Assembly (NCBI GenBank): GCA_024707405.1
Contig: JANPZU010000005.1
Location: 461,826 to 525,825, forward strand
Source: Luteimonas sp.
GTDB taxonomy: Bacteria; Pseudomonadota; Gammaproteobacteria; Xanthomonadales; Xanthomonadaceae
Direction of reading: 5' to 3'
Length of the DNA: 64,000 nt
In this document: positions 57,311 to 64,000 of the stretch, piece after piece
Layout of the letters: every line of letters starts with the position of its first letter
How positions within the stretch are numbered: the stretch's first letter is position 1
The notes under the pieces: model-generated
Seen by the model: only the letters and a program-made list of their open reading frames with translations
What the model was told of the DNA's origin: nothing
The model's database searches: none
Made by a program: the position numbers and the translations under genes

Positions 57311-57757
57311 ATGGCTGGAAGCGTGATCAACCGCAAGCGGCGCAAGCTGAAATCAGAAATCAACGTCGTGCCCTACATCGACGTGATGCTGGTGTTGCTC
57401 ATCATCTTCATGGTCACCGCGCCGTTGCTCACCTTGAGCGTCGACGTGAAACTGCCGTCGTCAGATGCGGCGCGGGCTACGTCCGATAGTAGGCCCCCAA
57501 CGATAGTGATTGCCTATACCGACGGTCGCTATGGCTTGCAACTGGAAGGCGCATCGCAACCAGACGTGTTTGATGACGCAGGCTTGGCGGAGCGAATTGC
57601 CGCGTTCCGCAGGCAGCAAGGTGACGATCTCAGGATCATGGTCGCGGCCGATCGCGATACGCCGTACCAGCGCGTCATGGATGCGATGGCGCTGCTGCAA
57701 AAATCCGGAGTCAAGAATGTCAGCTTGATTAGTACCGCCGGTGGCAATGCACGCTGA
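57311..57757 (+). CDS. tolR: Tol-Pal protein TolR
   Basis: TolR (148 aa) is the ExbD-family partner with a single helix: EINVVPYIDVMLVLLIIFMVTAPLL, with the proton-conducting Asp in PYIDVM. A periplasmic domain follows. Its second half (57470-57740) uses unusually many AGT, ATA and AGG codons for this window, a local bias of unknown cause. It follows tolQ by 12 bp. Confidence 0.94.
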   Translation: MAGSVINRKRRKLKSEINVVPYIDVMLVLLIIFMVTAPLLTLSVDVKLPSSDAARATSDSRPPTIVIAYTDGRYGLQLEGASQPDVFDDAGLAERIAAFRRQQGDDLRIMVAADRDTPYQRVMDAMALLQKSGVKNVSLISTAGGNAR

Positions 57758-58742
57758 CGCCATCAGGCAACGTTTCGATGCCGGCGACGAAGGCTTCGGT
57801 CGTGCCGTCGCGCTGGCGATCGCCGTGCACGTGCTGCTGGCGCTGGTGTTGTGGCTCGGGGCGAAGATCACGTGGGATCGCGCGCCGTTGAGCGTGGGTG
57901 GATCGCTGTCGATGGAAGCGACGCTCGATGTCTCCAACGCCGACCGGCAGGCGGTGTCGCGTGCGCTCGAGTTCGAGCCCGAACCCGTCCCGGAACCGGT
58001 GGTCGAGCCCGATCCCGTGCCGCTGCCGGAACCGGAGCCCGTCGTGCCTCCGCCTCCGCAGCCGCTACCCGAACCCCGGCCGCAGGACGCGCCGGTGGAA
58101 CGGCAGCCGCAACCGCAGGAGCGCGTGCCCGATCCCGCCCCGGTCAACCAGGAGGAAGTACGGCGCGATGCCGAACGTGAGCGCGCCCGCATTGCGCAGG
58201 AGCAGGAAGAGAAGAGCCGCCAGGAGCAGATCGACCTGACCGAGCGCCAGCGACAGCAGGCCGAGGCCGAGGAAAAGCGCCGCCAGGCGCAGCAGCAACT
58301 GGAGCGCATCCGGGCCGAGCGCGAGCGCCAGGCGCGCGAGGCGCGGCAGGCGCAGGAACGGCTGGATCAGATCGCCAACAGGCAGGCGCAGCAGGCATCC
58401 CAGCAGGCCGCCCAGAACACCACGCCGTCGACGCCTGCAGCGGGAAGTACGGCAAATGCGGGCCCATCACAAGGCGAATGGGCCGGGGCGATGGTGTCGG
58501 CGATCGAGCGGCAATGGATCCGTCCCGATTCGGTGCGGGCGGGAATGGTCTGCCCGATCAGGATCAGGATGTTGCCGGGCGGAGAAGTGATGTCCGCGGA
58601 GGTGCAGGCATCGTGTCCGTACGACGACCTGGCCAAGCGCAGCGTCGAGAACGCGGTGCTGAAGGCCAGCCCATTGCCGTGGGTGGGTTTCGAGGGTGTT
58701 GCGGCGCGCGATTTCGTCGTCCGTTTCCAGCCGTCGCGTTAA
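57747..58742 (+). CDS. tolA: Tol-Pal protein TolA
   Basis: TolA (331 aa) spans the periplasm to Pal. It has one N-terminal helix (AVALAIAVHVLLALVLWLG), a Pro/Glu-rich linker (PEPVPEPVVEPDPVPLPEPEPVVPPPPQ, in parts) and a long Arg/Gln/Glu-rich helix (about 125-230), then a C-terminal domain with WAGAMVSAIERQWIRPDSVRAG. ATG 57747 overlaps tolR by 11 bp; GTG 57741 is possible. The linker composition is unlike the rest of the window but normal for TolA. Confidence 0.93.
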   Translation: MHADAIRQRFDAGDEGFGRAVALAIAVHVLLALVLWLGAKITWDRAPLSVGGSLSMEATLDVSNADRQAVSRALEFEPEPVPEPVVEPDPVPLPEPEPVVPPPPQPLPEPRPQDAPVERQPQPQERVPDPAPVNQEEVRRDAERERARIAQEQEEKSRQEQIDLTERQRQQAEAEEKRRQAQQQLERIRAERERQAREARQAQERLDQIANRQAQQASQQAAQNTTPSTPAAGSTANAGPSQGEWAGAMVSAIERQWIRPDSVRAGMVCPIRIRMLPGGEVMSAEVQASCPYDDLAKRSVENAVLKASPLPWVGFEGVAARDFVVRFQPSR

Positions 58743-58856
58743 CGGCATGTGACTTTTCGGGTTCAGCATCGAGTCGCAATCGATGCATCCGGGCGTGATA
58801 TTCATACGTTCGTTCAGCTTGCGGGTTCGGCCTGCAAAGAAAGGATTGAGACGCCA

Positions 58857-60161
58857 ATGAAGAAATTCCTGTGCTCTGCGATGCTGTTCCTGCTGGCGTT
58901 TTCCGCCTATGGGCAGCAGCTCGAGGTCGATCTGATCGGCGGCCGCGAATCGGCCTTGCCGATCGTCGTCGTGCCGATGCCTTATCAGGGGTCTGGCGCG
59001 GCGCCGGATACCGATGTGGCGGCGGTGATCCGTGCCGACCTTGATCGCTCCGGCCAGTTCCGCGCGTTGCCCGAGCGCGATGTCGTCGAGCGCCCCACGC
59101 GCGGCGGCGAACTCAACTACGCCACCTGGCGTGCGCTGCGGCAGGACTTCATCGTCCTTGGCCGCGTGGTCGATGGTGGCAGCGGCAGTTACCGCGTCGA
59201 GTACGAACTGTTCGACCTCGCAAAACAGGAACGCCTGCTCGGGTTCGCGATGACTGCACGGGCGAACGCCATGCGTGATGTCGCGCACCAGATCGCCGAT
59301 GCCGTGTACGAGAAGATCCTTGGCGTGCCGGGCGCGTTCTGGACCCGCATCGCCTACGTCACCGCGACGGGTACCGGCAACAACACGCGCTATGCGTTGA
59401 TGGTCGCCGATTCGGACGGCTGGAACCCGCAGACCGTGGTGCGTTCCAACGAGCCGCTGCTGTCGCCGGCATGGAGTCCGGACGGGCGCAAGCTGGCCTA
59501 CGTCAGTTTCGAGACCGGCAATTCGGCCATCTACATCCAGGATCTCGTCACCGGCGGTCGTGAGCGGGTGTCGGGTTTCCGCGGCATCAACAGCAGCCCG
59601 GCGTTCTCGCCCGATGGCAGCAAGCTGGCGCTGACACTCTCGCGCAGCGGCAATCCCGAGATCTACGTGATGGATCTGGCCAGCAAGGCGCTGACCCAGA
59701 TCACAAACCATTTCGGCATCGACACCGCTCCGGTGTGGAGTCCGGATGGGCGCAGCATTTTCTTCACTTCCGATCGTGGCGGCCAGCCGCAGGTCTATGA
59801 GGCTCCCGCCAGCGGTGGAGGTGCCACGCGCATCACCTTCGAGGGTCGTTACAACGCCGATCCCAGCGTGTCCTACGACGGCAAGAAGTTCGTCGTGGCG
59901 CAGGGCGCCGGCAACGTGTACCGTATTGCACTGCTGGATCGCAGCCTGGGGTCGCCGCGCTGGTTCACGCTGTCGCCGGGCTCGCTCGATGAATCACCGA
60001 GCTTCGCCCCGAACGCCGGCATGGTGCTGTACGCGGCGCGCGAAGGCCGGAGGGGAGTACTTTATGCAGTCTCGGCCGATGGCCGTGTCCGCCAGCGTCT
60101 GGTGCTTGCGGATGGCGATGTGCGAGAGCCTGCCTGGGGGCCCTATCGGACGCAGCGTTGA
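58857..60161 (+). CDS. tolB: Tol-Pal protein TolB
   Basis: TolB (434 aa) is a periplasmic beta-propeller that binds Pal. Signal peptide MKKFLCSAMLFLLAFSAYGQQ; an N-terminal domain (LPIVVVPM, ADLDRSGQFRAL); then repeated propeller words SPAWSPDGRKLAYVSFE, SSPAFSPDGSKLALTLS and TAPVWSPDGRSIFFTSD. ATG 58857 is set by the signal. It is 114 bp after tolA. Confidence 0.95.
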   Translation: MKKFLCSAMLFLLAFSAYGQQLEVDLIGGRESALPIVVVPMPYQGSGAAPDTDVAAVIRADLDRSGQFRALPERDVVERPTRGGELNYATWRALRQDFIVLGRVVDGGSGSYRVEYELFDLAKQERLLGFAMTARANAMRDVAHQIADAVYEKILGVPGAFWTRIAYVTATGTGNNTRYALMVADSDGWNPQTVVRSNEPLLSPAWSPDGRKLAYVSFETGNSAIYIQDLVTGGRERVSGFRGINSSPAFSPDGSKLALTLSRSGNPEIYVMDLASKALTQITNHFGIDTAPVWSPDGRSIFFTSDRGGQPQVYEAPASGGGATRITFEGRYNADPSVSYDGKKFVVAQGAGNVYRIALLDRSLGSPRWFTLSPGSLDESPSFAPNAGMVLYAAREGRRGVLYAVSADGRVRQRLVLADGDVREPAWGPYRTQR

Positions 60162-60239
60162 CCCTGCCTGCACACGTAACCGTTCAGCCTGACCCATGCA
60201 GTTACAACGCCCTGTCCACACGTTAGAAGGATCGACGAG

Positions 60240-60758
60240 ATGAATTCCACTGTCCGCGTGCTGATGCTGTCCCTGTTGTCCGTCGCAGTGCTTGCCGGCT
60301 GCAAGTCCAAGCCTACCCAGACGGAGGCTCCGCCCAGCGGCCCCTCGACCGGCACCGTGACCGATCCGGCCCCGACCACGCCGGGTGCCTACGGCCCGGG
60401 TGACCTGGACACCGATGCCTGCCTGCGCCAGCGGGTGGTCTACTTCGATCTGGATCGCGACGCCCTGCGTCCGGAGTTCCAGGCGGCGATGGCTTGCCAT
60501 GCCAAGTACCTGCGTGACCGTCCGTCGTCGCGCATCACCCTCGAAGGCCATGCCGACGAGCGCGGCAGCCGCGAGTACAACCTGGGCCTTGGTGAGCGCC
60601 GTGGCAACAGTGTCTCCTCGGCGCTGCAGGCCAATGGTGGCTCGGGTACCCAGCTGACCGTGGTCAGCTACGGCGAAGAGCGTCCGGTCTGCACCGAGTC
60701 CAGCGAAGACTGCTGGGCCCGCAACCGTCGCGTCGAGATCATCTACACCGCGCGCTGA
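60240..60758 (+). CDS. pal: peptidoglycan-associated lipoprotein Pal
   Basis: Pal (172 aa) is an outer-membrane lipoprotein that holds peptidoglycan through its OmpA-like domain. The lipobox is LAGC. The OmpA domain contains VYFDLDRDAL, ITLEGHADERGSREYNLGLGERR and VSYGEERPVC. AAGGA precedes the ATG at 60240 by about 8 nt. An extra Cys pair in SSEDCWARNRRVEI and EFQAAMACH may form a disulfide. Confidence 0.95.
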   Translation: MNSTVRVLMLSLLSVAVLAGCKSKPTQTEAPPSGPSTGTVTDPAPTTPGAYGPGDLDTDACLRQRVVYFDLDRDALRPEFQAAMACHAKYLRDRPSSRITLEGHADERGSREYNLGLGERRGNSVSSALQANGGSGTQLTVVSYGEERPVCTESSEDCWARNRRVEIIYTAR

Positions 60759-60771
60759 TCCCGGGAAGCCG

Positions 60772-61581
60772 ATGTACAAGGTTTTCGTTCCACTCGCGTT
60801 CGCGGCGGCCCTGGTGGTCGCCGCGCCCGCATCCGCACAGCGTGCCAGCCTTGCCGATCGCGTGGCCGTGCTCGAACAACGCGCAGCTGACAACCAGGGC
60901 AACATCGACCTGCTCAACCAGCTCACTGCACTGCGCACCGAAGTGCAGTCCCTGCGTTCGCAGGTCGAGGAACTGCAGCAGCAGAACGAGCAGCTCAAGT
61001 CCCAAGGTCGCAACCAGTACCTCGATCTCGACGGGCGGCTGAATCGCATCGAGAGCGGGGCCACCCCGGTCGCGCCGCCGGCAGGGCAGTCGCCGTCGGT
61101 ATCGGCAACTCCGGCTCCTGCGGCACCGGCACCGACGGTGCGTGACACTACGCCTACGATCCATGGCGACCCTGGCTCGCTGTCCAAGATGGCCGACGAG
61201 CGGTCGGCCTACGAAACGGCCTTCGACGCACTCAAGTCCGGCGAGTACACGGAGTCGGCGCGGCGCTTCCAGCAGTTCCTGGTCGACTTCCCGGCGGGCA
61301 GCTATGCGCCCAATGCCCGCTACTGGCTCGGCGAAAGTTTCTATGTCACCCAGAATTACGCTTCGGCGCTGGAGCAGTTCCAATCGCTGATCAGTCAACA
61401 CCCCACGCACGACAAGACGCCCGGTGCCTTGCTCAAGGTCGGGTTGTCGCAGTACGGGATGAACGACCTCGATGCCGCGGAAGCCACGCTTTCGCGCGTC
61501 GGCAAGCAGTACCCGGGCACCGACGCGGCCCGAACCGCCGAGGATCGACTGCACGCGATCCAGCTGGCACGCCTCCGCTAG
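60772..61581 (+). CDS. cpoB: cell division coordinator CpoB (YbgF)
   Basis: CpoB (269 aa) is a periplasmic TPR protein that coordinates outer-membrane constriction with peptidoglycan synthesis. The signal is VFVPLAFAAALVVAAPASA; a coiled coil follows (about 25-90, VLEQRAADNQGNIDLLNQLTALRTEVQSL in parts), a Pro/Ala linker, and C-terminal TPRs (YETAFDALKSGEYTESARRFQQFLVDFP...). It follows pal by 13 bp. Confidence 0.93.
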   Translation: MYKVFVPLAFAAALVVAAPASAQRASLADRVAVLEQRAADNQGNIDLLNQLTALRTEVQSLRSQVEELQQQNEQLKSQGRNQYLDLDGRLNRIESGATPVAPPAGQSPSVSATPAPAAPAPTVRDTTPTIHGDPGSLSKMADERSAYETAFDALKSGEYTESARRFQQFLVDFPAGSYAPNARYWLGESFYVTQNYASALEQFQSLISQHPTHDKTPGALLKVGLSQYGMNDLDAAEATLSRVGKQYPGTDAARTAEDRLHAIQLARLR

Positions 61582-61590
61582 ACTGTCTGC

Positions 61591-62271
61591 ATGAACGCCG
61601 TCTCGTCCGATGCGGCCGCCGCATCGACGGCGGATCGACTCCGGATCACCGAAATCTTCCTGTCCCTGCAGGGCGAGGCCCGCGATGCAGGATGGCCGAC
61701 CGTGTTCGTCCGGCTGACCGGTTGTCCCTTGCGCTGCCAGTATTGCGACACGGCCTACGCTTTCCACGGTGGTGAGTGGCGCGACATCGATGCCATCGTC
61801 GCCGAAGTGCAGGCGCATGGCGTACGCCATGTCTGTGTGACCGGTGGCGAGCCGCTCGCACAGAAGCGCTGCCTGCAATTGCTTTCCAGGCTATGCGATG
61901 CGGGCTTTGTTGTCTCGCTCGAAACCTCTGGCGCGATCGATATCGCGCATGTCGATCCGCGCGTATCGCGGGTTCTGGACATCAAGACGCCGGGTTCGGC
62001 CGAGGTGCATCGCAACCGTTGGGAAAACCTGGCCTTGCTGACGCCTCATGACCAGGTCAAGTTCGTGGTCTGCAGTCGCGTCGACTACGAATGGTCGCGC
62101 GATATCCTCCTGCAGTATCGGTTGCACCAGTGCTGCGATGTGCTGTTTTCGCCCAGCAAGTCCGAACTCTCGCCGACGGAGCTGGCGGACTGGATAGTGG
62201 CCGACCGCTTGCCAGTGAAGTTTCAGTTGCAGTTGCACAAGCTGCTGTGGAACGACGAACCAGGACGTTGA
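61591..62271 (+). CDS. queE: 7-carboxy-7-deazaguanine synthase QueE
   Basis: QueE (226 aa) is the radical-SAM enzyme that makes CDG for queuosine. The cluster motif is CPLRCQYC (CxxxCxxC) in [19 protein letters not shown], with VTGGEPLAQ and [10 protein letters not shown] downstream. ATG 61591 starts 10 bp after cpoB. It precedes queC by 19 bp; together they supply preQ0. Confidence 0.92.
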   Translation: MNAVSSDAAAASTADRLRITEIFLSLQGEARDAGWPTVFVRLTGCPLRCQYCDTAYAFHGGEWRDIDAIVAEVQAHGVRHVCVTGGEPLAQKRCLQLLSRLCDAGFVVSLETSGAIDIAHVDPRVSRVLDIKTPGSAEVHRNRWENLALLTPHDQVKFVVCSRVDYEWSRDILLQYRLHQCCDVLFSPSKSELSPTELADWIVADRLPVKFQLQLHKLLWNDEPGR

Positions 62272-62290
62272 CGACGATGGAAATCCCGGC

Positions 62291-62972
62291 ATGAAAAACG
62301 CGGTGGTGCTGTTGTCCGGAGGGATGGATTCGGCGGTGGTCGCGGCGATCGCCCGTGAGCGCGGATTCGCCGTGCATGCGTTGAGCGTCAGTTACGGCCA
62401 GCGGCACACCTCCGAGCTCGATGCGGCCGCGCGCGTGGCGCAATCGGAGGGGGCGGTGGCACACAAGGTCGTGCAGGTCGACCTGCGCAGCATCGGTGGC
62501 TCTGCGTTGACCGACGACATCGATGTGCCAGAGGCTGGCGGTAGCGGCATTCCCGCGACCTATGTGCCGGCACGCAACACCATCATGCTGTTCTGTCGCG
62601 CTCGGCTGGGCCGAGGTGCTTGGGTCTGCGGACATCTTCTGTGGCGTCAATGCGGTGGATTACTCCGGCTACCCGGACTGCCGCCCGGAGTTCATCGAGG
62701 CATTCGAGCGCCTGGCCAACCTGGCAACCAAGGCGGGCGTCGAAGGCGCCGGCTTGCGCATCCATGCGCCGTTGCTGCGCATGGGCAAGGGCGAGATCGT
62801 GTTGGAAGGCCAGCGTCTTGGCGTCGACTTCTCGCAAACCGTGTCCTGTTATGCGGCGGATCCACGAGGGTATGCCTGTGAACGGTGCGATGCGTGCCGG
62901 TTGCGGAGCCTGGGCTTCGCGGCGGCGGGCGTTCCCGATCCGACGCGCTACGTGGGTGGCGGTCTGCGCTAG
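62291..62972 (+). pseudogene. queC: 7-cyano-7-deazaguanine synthase QueC, frameshifted in this sequence
   Basis: QueC makes preQ0. The first frame (62291 to about 62590) has the PP-loop [11 protein letters not shown] and ends PARNTIML. The family sequence then continues in another frame as [34 protein letters not shown], ending with the zinc cysteines [23 protein letters not shown]. An extra T at 62591-62592 explains this; removing it gives one ORF of about 226 aa. Because queE is intact and queC is rarely lost alone, a sequencing error is quite possible. Confidence 0.88.
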
Positions 62973-62975
62973 AAT
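62970..62975 (+). promoter_or_regulatory. -10-like TAGAAT before tRNA-Lys
   Basis: TAGAAT begins inside the queC stop codon region (62970), 36 bp before the mature tRNA. No clear -35 is seen. Confidence 0.35.
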
Positions 62976-63011
62976 GAGCACCCCGGTGCAATGCCGGGCG
63001 TTCGTCTTCTC

Positions 63012-63087
63012 GGGTCGTTAGCTCAGTCGGTAGAGCATCGGACTTTTAATCCGCTGGTCGATGGTTCGAATCCATCACGACCCACCA
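63012..63087 (+). tRNA. tRNA-Lys (anticodon TTT)
   Basis: The cloverleaf folds cleanly: acceptor GGGTCGT/ACGACCC, D arm GCTC/GAGC, anticodon loop CTTTTAA with anticodon TTT at 63045-63047, T arm GATGG/CCATC with TTCGAAT, and an encoded CCA end at 63085-63087. One mismatch closes the top of the anticodon stem (T-C). Length is 76 nt. Confidence 0.97.
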
Positions 63088-63402
63088 CCCTTGACGATTT
63101 CCACCAAGGCTCCCGGGGCTATTTGTCCCGATTGCACTTATGGCGAGCATTGTTGGGTTGGGCTTAAAGTTCAGGCAGGGACGTGCGACCTGGGTTCAAG
63201 CGGTCGTGGGGAATGAAGTGAGGGGGCGGTATGTGCTGACGTAAATCGTCGCTTTATGACGCATTTTGCATTCAAGAAAGATGAAATTTGTCGCCTGTCA
63301 CATTTGAATTCCGGCTGATTTCTCGTGGCATGGTTCTTGCTTCATGGTTCCGAAGTTGCGGCGCCTGCCATGGTGGGCGCCTGGGGATGATTGGGGGTTA
63401 AC
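63088..63402. other. 315-bp intergenic region after tRNA-Lys
   Basis: No gene or tRNA is visible. The half nearer the DUF11 gene (63240-63310) is AT-richer than the rest of the window and holds TGTC words upstream of a sigma-54 promoter. I saw no strong terminator after the tRNA. Confidence 0.5.
63326..63341 (+). promoter_or_regulatory. sigma-54 promoter of the DUF11-type gene
   Basis: TGGCATGGTTCTTGCT matches the -24/-12 consensus (TGGCA and TTGCT, with GG and GC exactly 12 bp apart). It lies 62 bp before the GTG at 63403. TTGTC at 63288 and TGTC at 63296 upstream resemble the TGTC words of PilR sites. Confidence 0.75.
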
Positions 63403-64000
63403 GTGTTTGGAAAGACTGCTGTCCTCGGCTTTGCCTGCCGGATTCGCCATCTAGGGTTGGCCGTGCTCGCGGCGAGCCTGGTGTTGATCGCCAGCGCTCC
63501 TGCCAGTGCCCAGGTTGCACGCAATGTCGCCACGATTGCCCCCCGGTTGGCGTCATCGACCCGGATCCGACGAACAACGAGGCGACAGACGAAGACCCCA
63601 TCGTCAGCGTCGCCACCAGCAAGTCCTCCAGCCCCGCTTCCGGAGTCGAAGTTGCGGTTGGCAGCACCATTGCATATTCCCTTGAGGTATCGGTAACCGG
63701 CGGCCCCTTGCCGGTCGATGTCGTTTTGACCGATACCTTGAGTGCCGGGCAGGCGCTCGTCCCGGGCTCACTGCCATCTGCATGTACCAGTGCGACCGGT
63801 GCGGGCGGCACGACGATAGTGACATGCACCTTGTCTGCGGGCGCCTTGCCTGCAGGCAATCCGCATGTTTTCGGTTACAGCGCCACTGTCGATATCAATG
63901 CGACCGGCAGCGTAAGCAACAACGTGGTGCCCAATGTGGGCACTTGCACGACGTGTTCGACCACGCATCCGATTGCTCCTTCGTCGGTGTCGTACGCCAA
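63403..64000 (+). pseudogene. large secreted DUF11-type surface protein, frameshifted and cut by the window end
   Basis: GTG 63403 (GGGGG Shine-Dalgarno, about 6 nt away) begins a signal peptide (VFGKTAVLGF... LVLIASAPASAQ). After VARNVATIAP the frame becomes meaningless, while another frame continues with PTNNEATDEDPIVSVATSKSS, then VAVGSTIAYSLEVSVTGG and VLTDTLSAGQALVPGSLPSA, matching DUF11/isopeptide-type repeats of bacterial surface proteins. The switch is at a run of six Cs (63539-63544); seven would restore one frame. The gene is open to 64000. Function unknown; a surface adhesin or S-layer-like role is a guess. Expression is expected from the sigma-54 promoter. Confidence 0.75.

Overview
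The window is GC-rich, densely coded chromosomal DNA from a gammaproteobacterium, most likely a member of the Xanthomonadaceae/Lysobacteraceae (Lysobacter, Luteimonas or Pseudoxanthomonas-like). The reasons are the pilS/pilR pair, three large TonB-dependent receptors, the Tol-Pal and RuvABC blocks, and small intergenic palindromes that begin with GTAG, a REP type known from Stenotrophomonas and relatives. This placement is an inference from gene content. No phage, integrase, transposase, CRISPR array or rRNA was seen.

Layout. 1-4.3 kb (minus): a small unknown gene, then pilR and pilS, separated by 108-bp tandem repeats. 4.4-10.3 kb (plus): sucC and sucD with a REP cruciform between them, a chromosomal ccdAB toxin-antitoxin pair, nadE and a VKOR-thioredoxin fusion. 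10.4-13.2 kb: bamD (minus) divergent from rluD-pgeF (plus). 13.3-20.6 kb: a TonB receptor, a DUF3574 lipoprotein, a second (frameshifted) TonB receptor and an NCS2-type permease. 20.7-29.8 kb: DUF4166 protein, gloA, a frameshifted unknown exported protein, clpB with a heat-shock-like promoter, an O-acetylhomoserine sulfhydrylase and an EAL protein. 29.8-34.1 kb (minus): a CPA2 antiporter and a third TonB receptor. 34.2-41.8 kb: ABC-F ATPase, lipoprotein, ampR-like regulator divergent from a Tat-exported class A beta-lactamase-like protein, FmdB-type zinc ribbon, aspS and a GNAT. 41.8-44.9 kb: ohr plus a secreted alpha/beta hydrolase, divergent from an AraC regulator, then another hydrolase.

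44.9-63.1 kb carries the conserved block yebC-ruvC-ruvA-kup ... ruvB-ybgC-tolQRAB-pal-cpoB-queE-queC-tRNA-Lys. A 6-kb segment (long inverted-repeat element, LLM-type flavin monooxygenase, napEDABC nitrate reductase operon with an FNR-type box) sits between kup and ruvB and looks like an insertion. The window ends in a large secreted DUF11-type protein preceded by an excellent sigma-54 promoter; PilR, encoded at the other end, is a sigma-54 activator and a candidate regulator.

Four genes (second TonB receptor, unknown exported protein, queC, DUF11 protein) each contain a single-base frameshift. That number in 64 kb, with one in a housekeeping gene, makes sequencing or assembly indels a serious alternative to real gene decay. 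Nothing here can be claimed as a wholly new defence or mobile system. The most unusual signals are the repeat element flanked by an 18-bp duplication at the start of ruvC, the shortened omega loop of the beta-lactamase homologue, REP elements that supply stop codons, and the sigma-54-driven surface protein.
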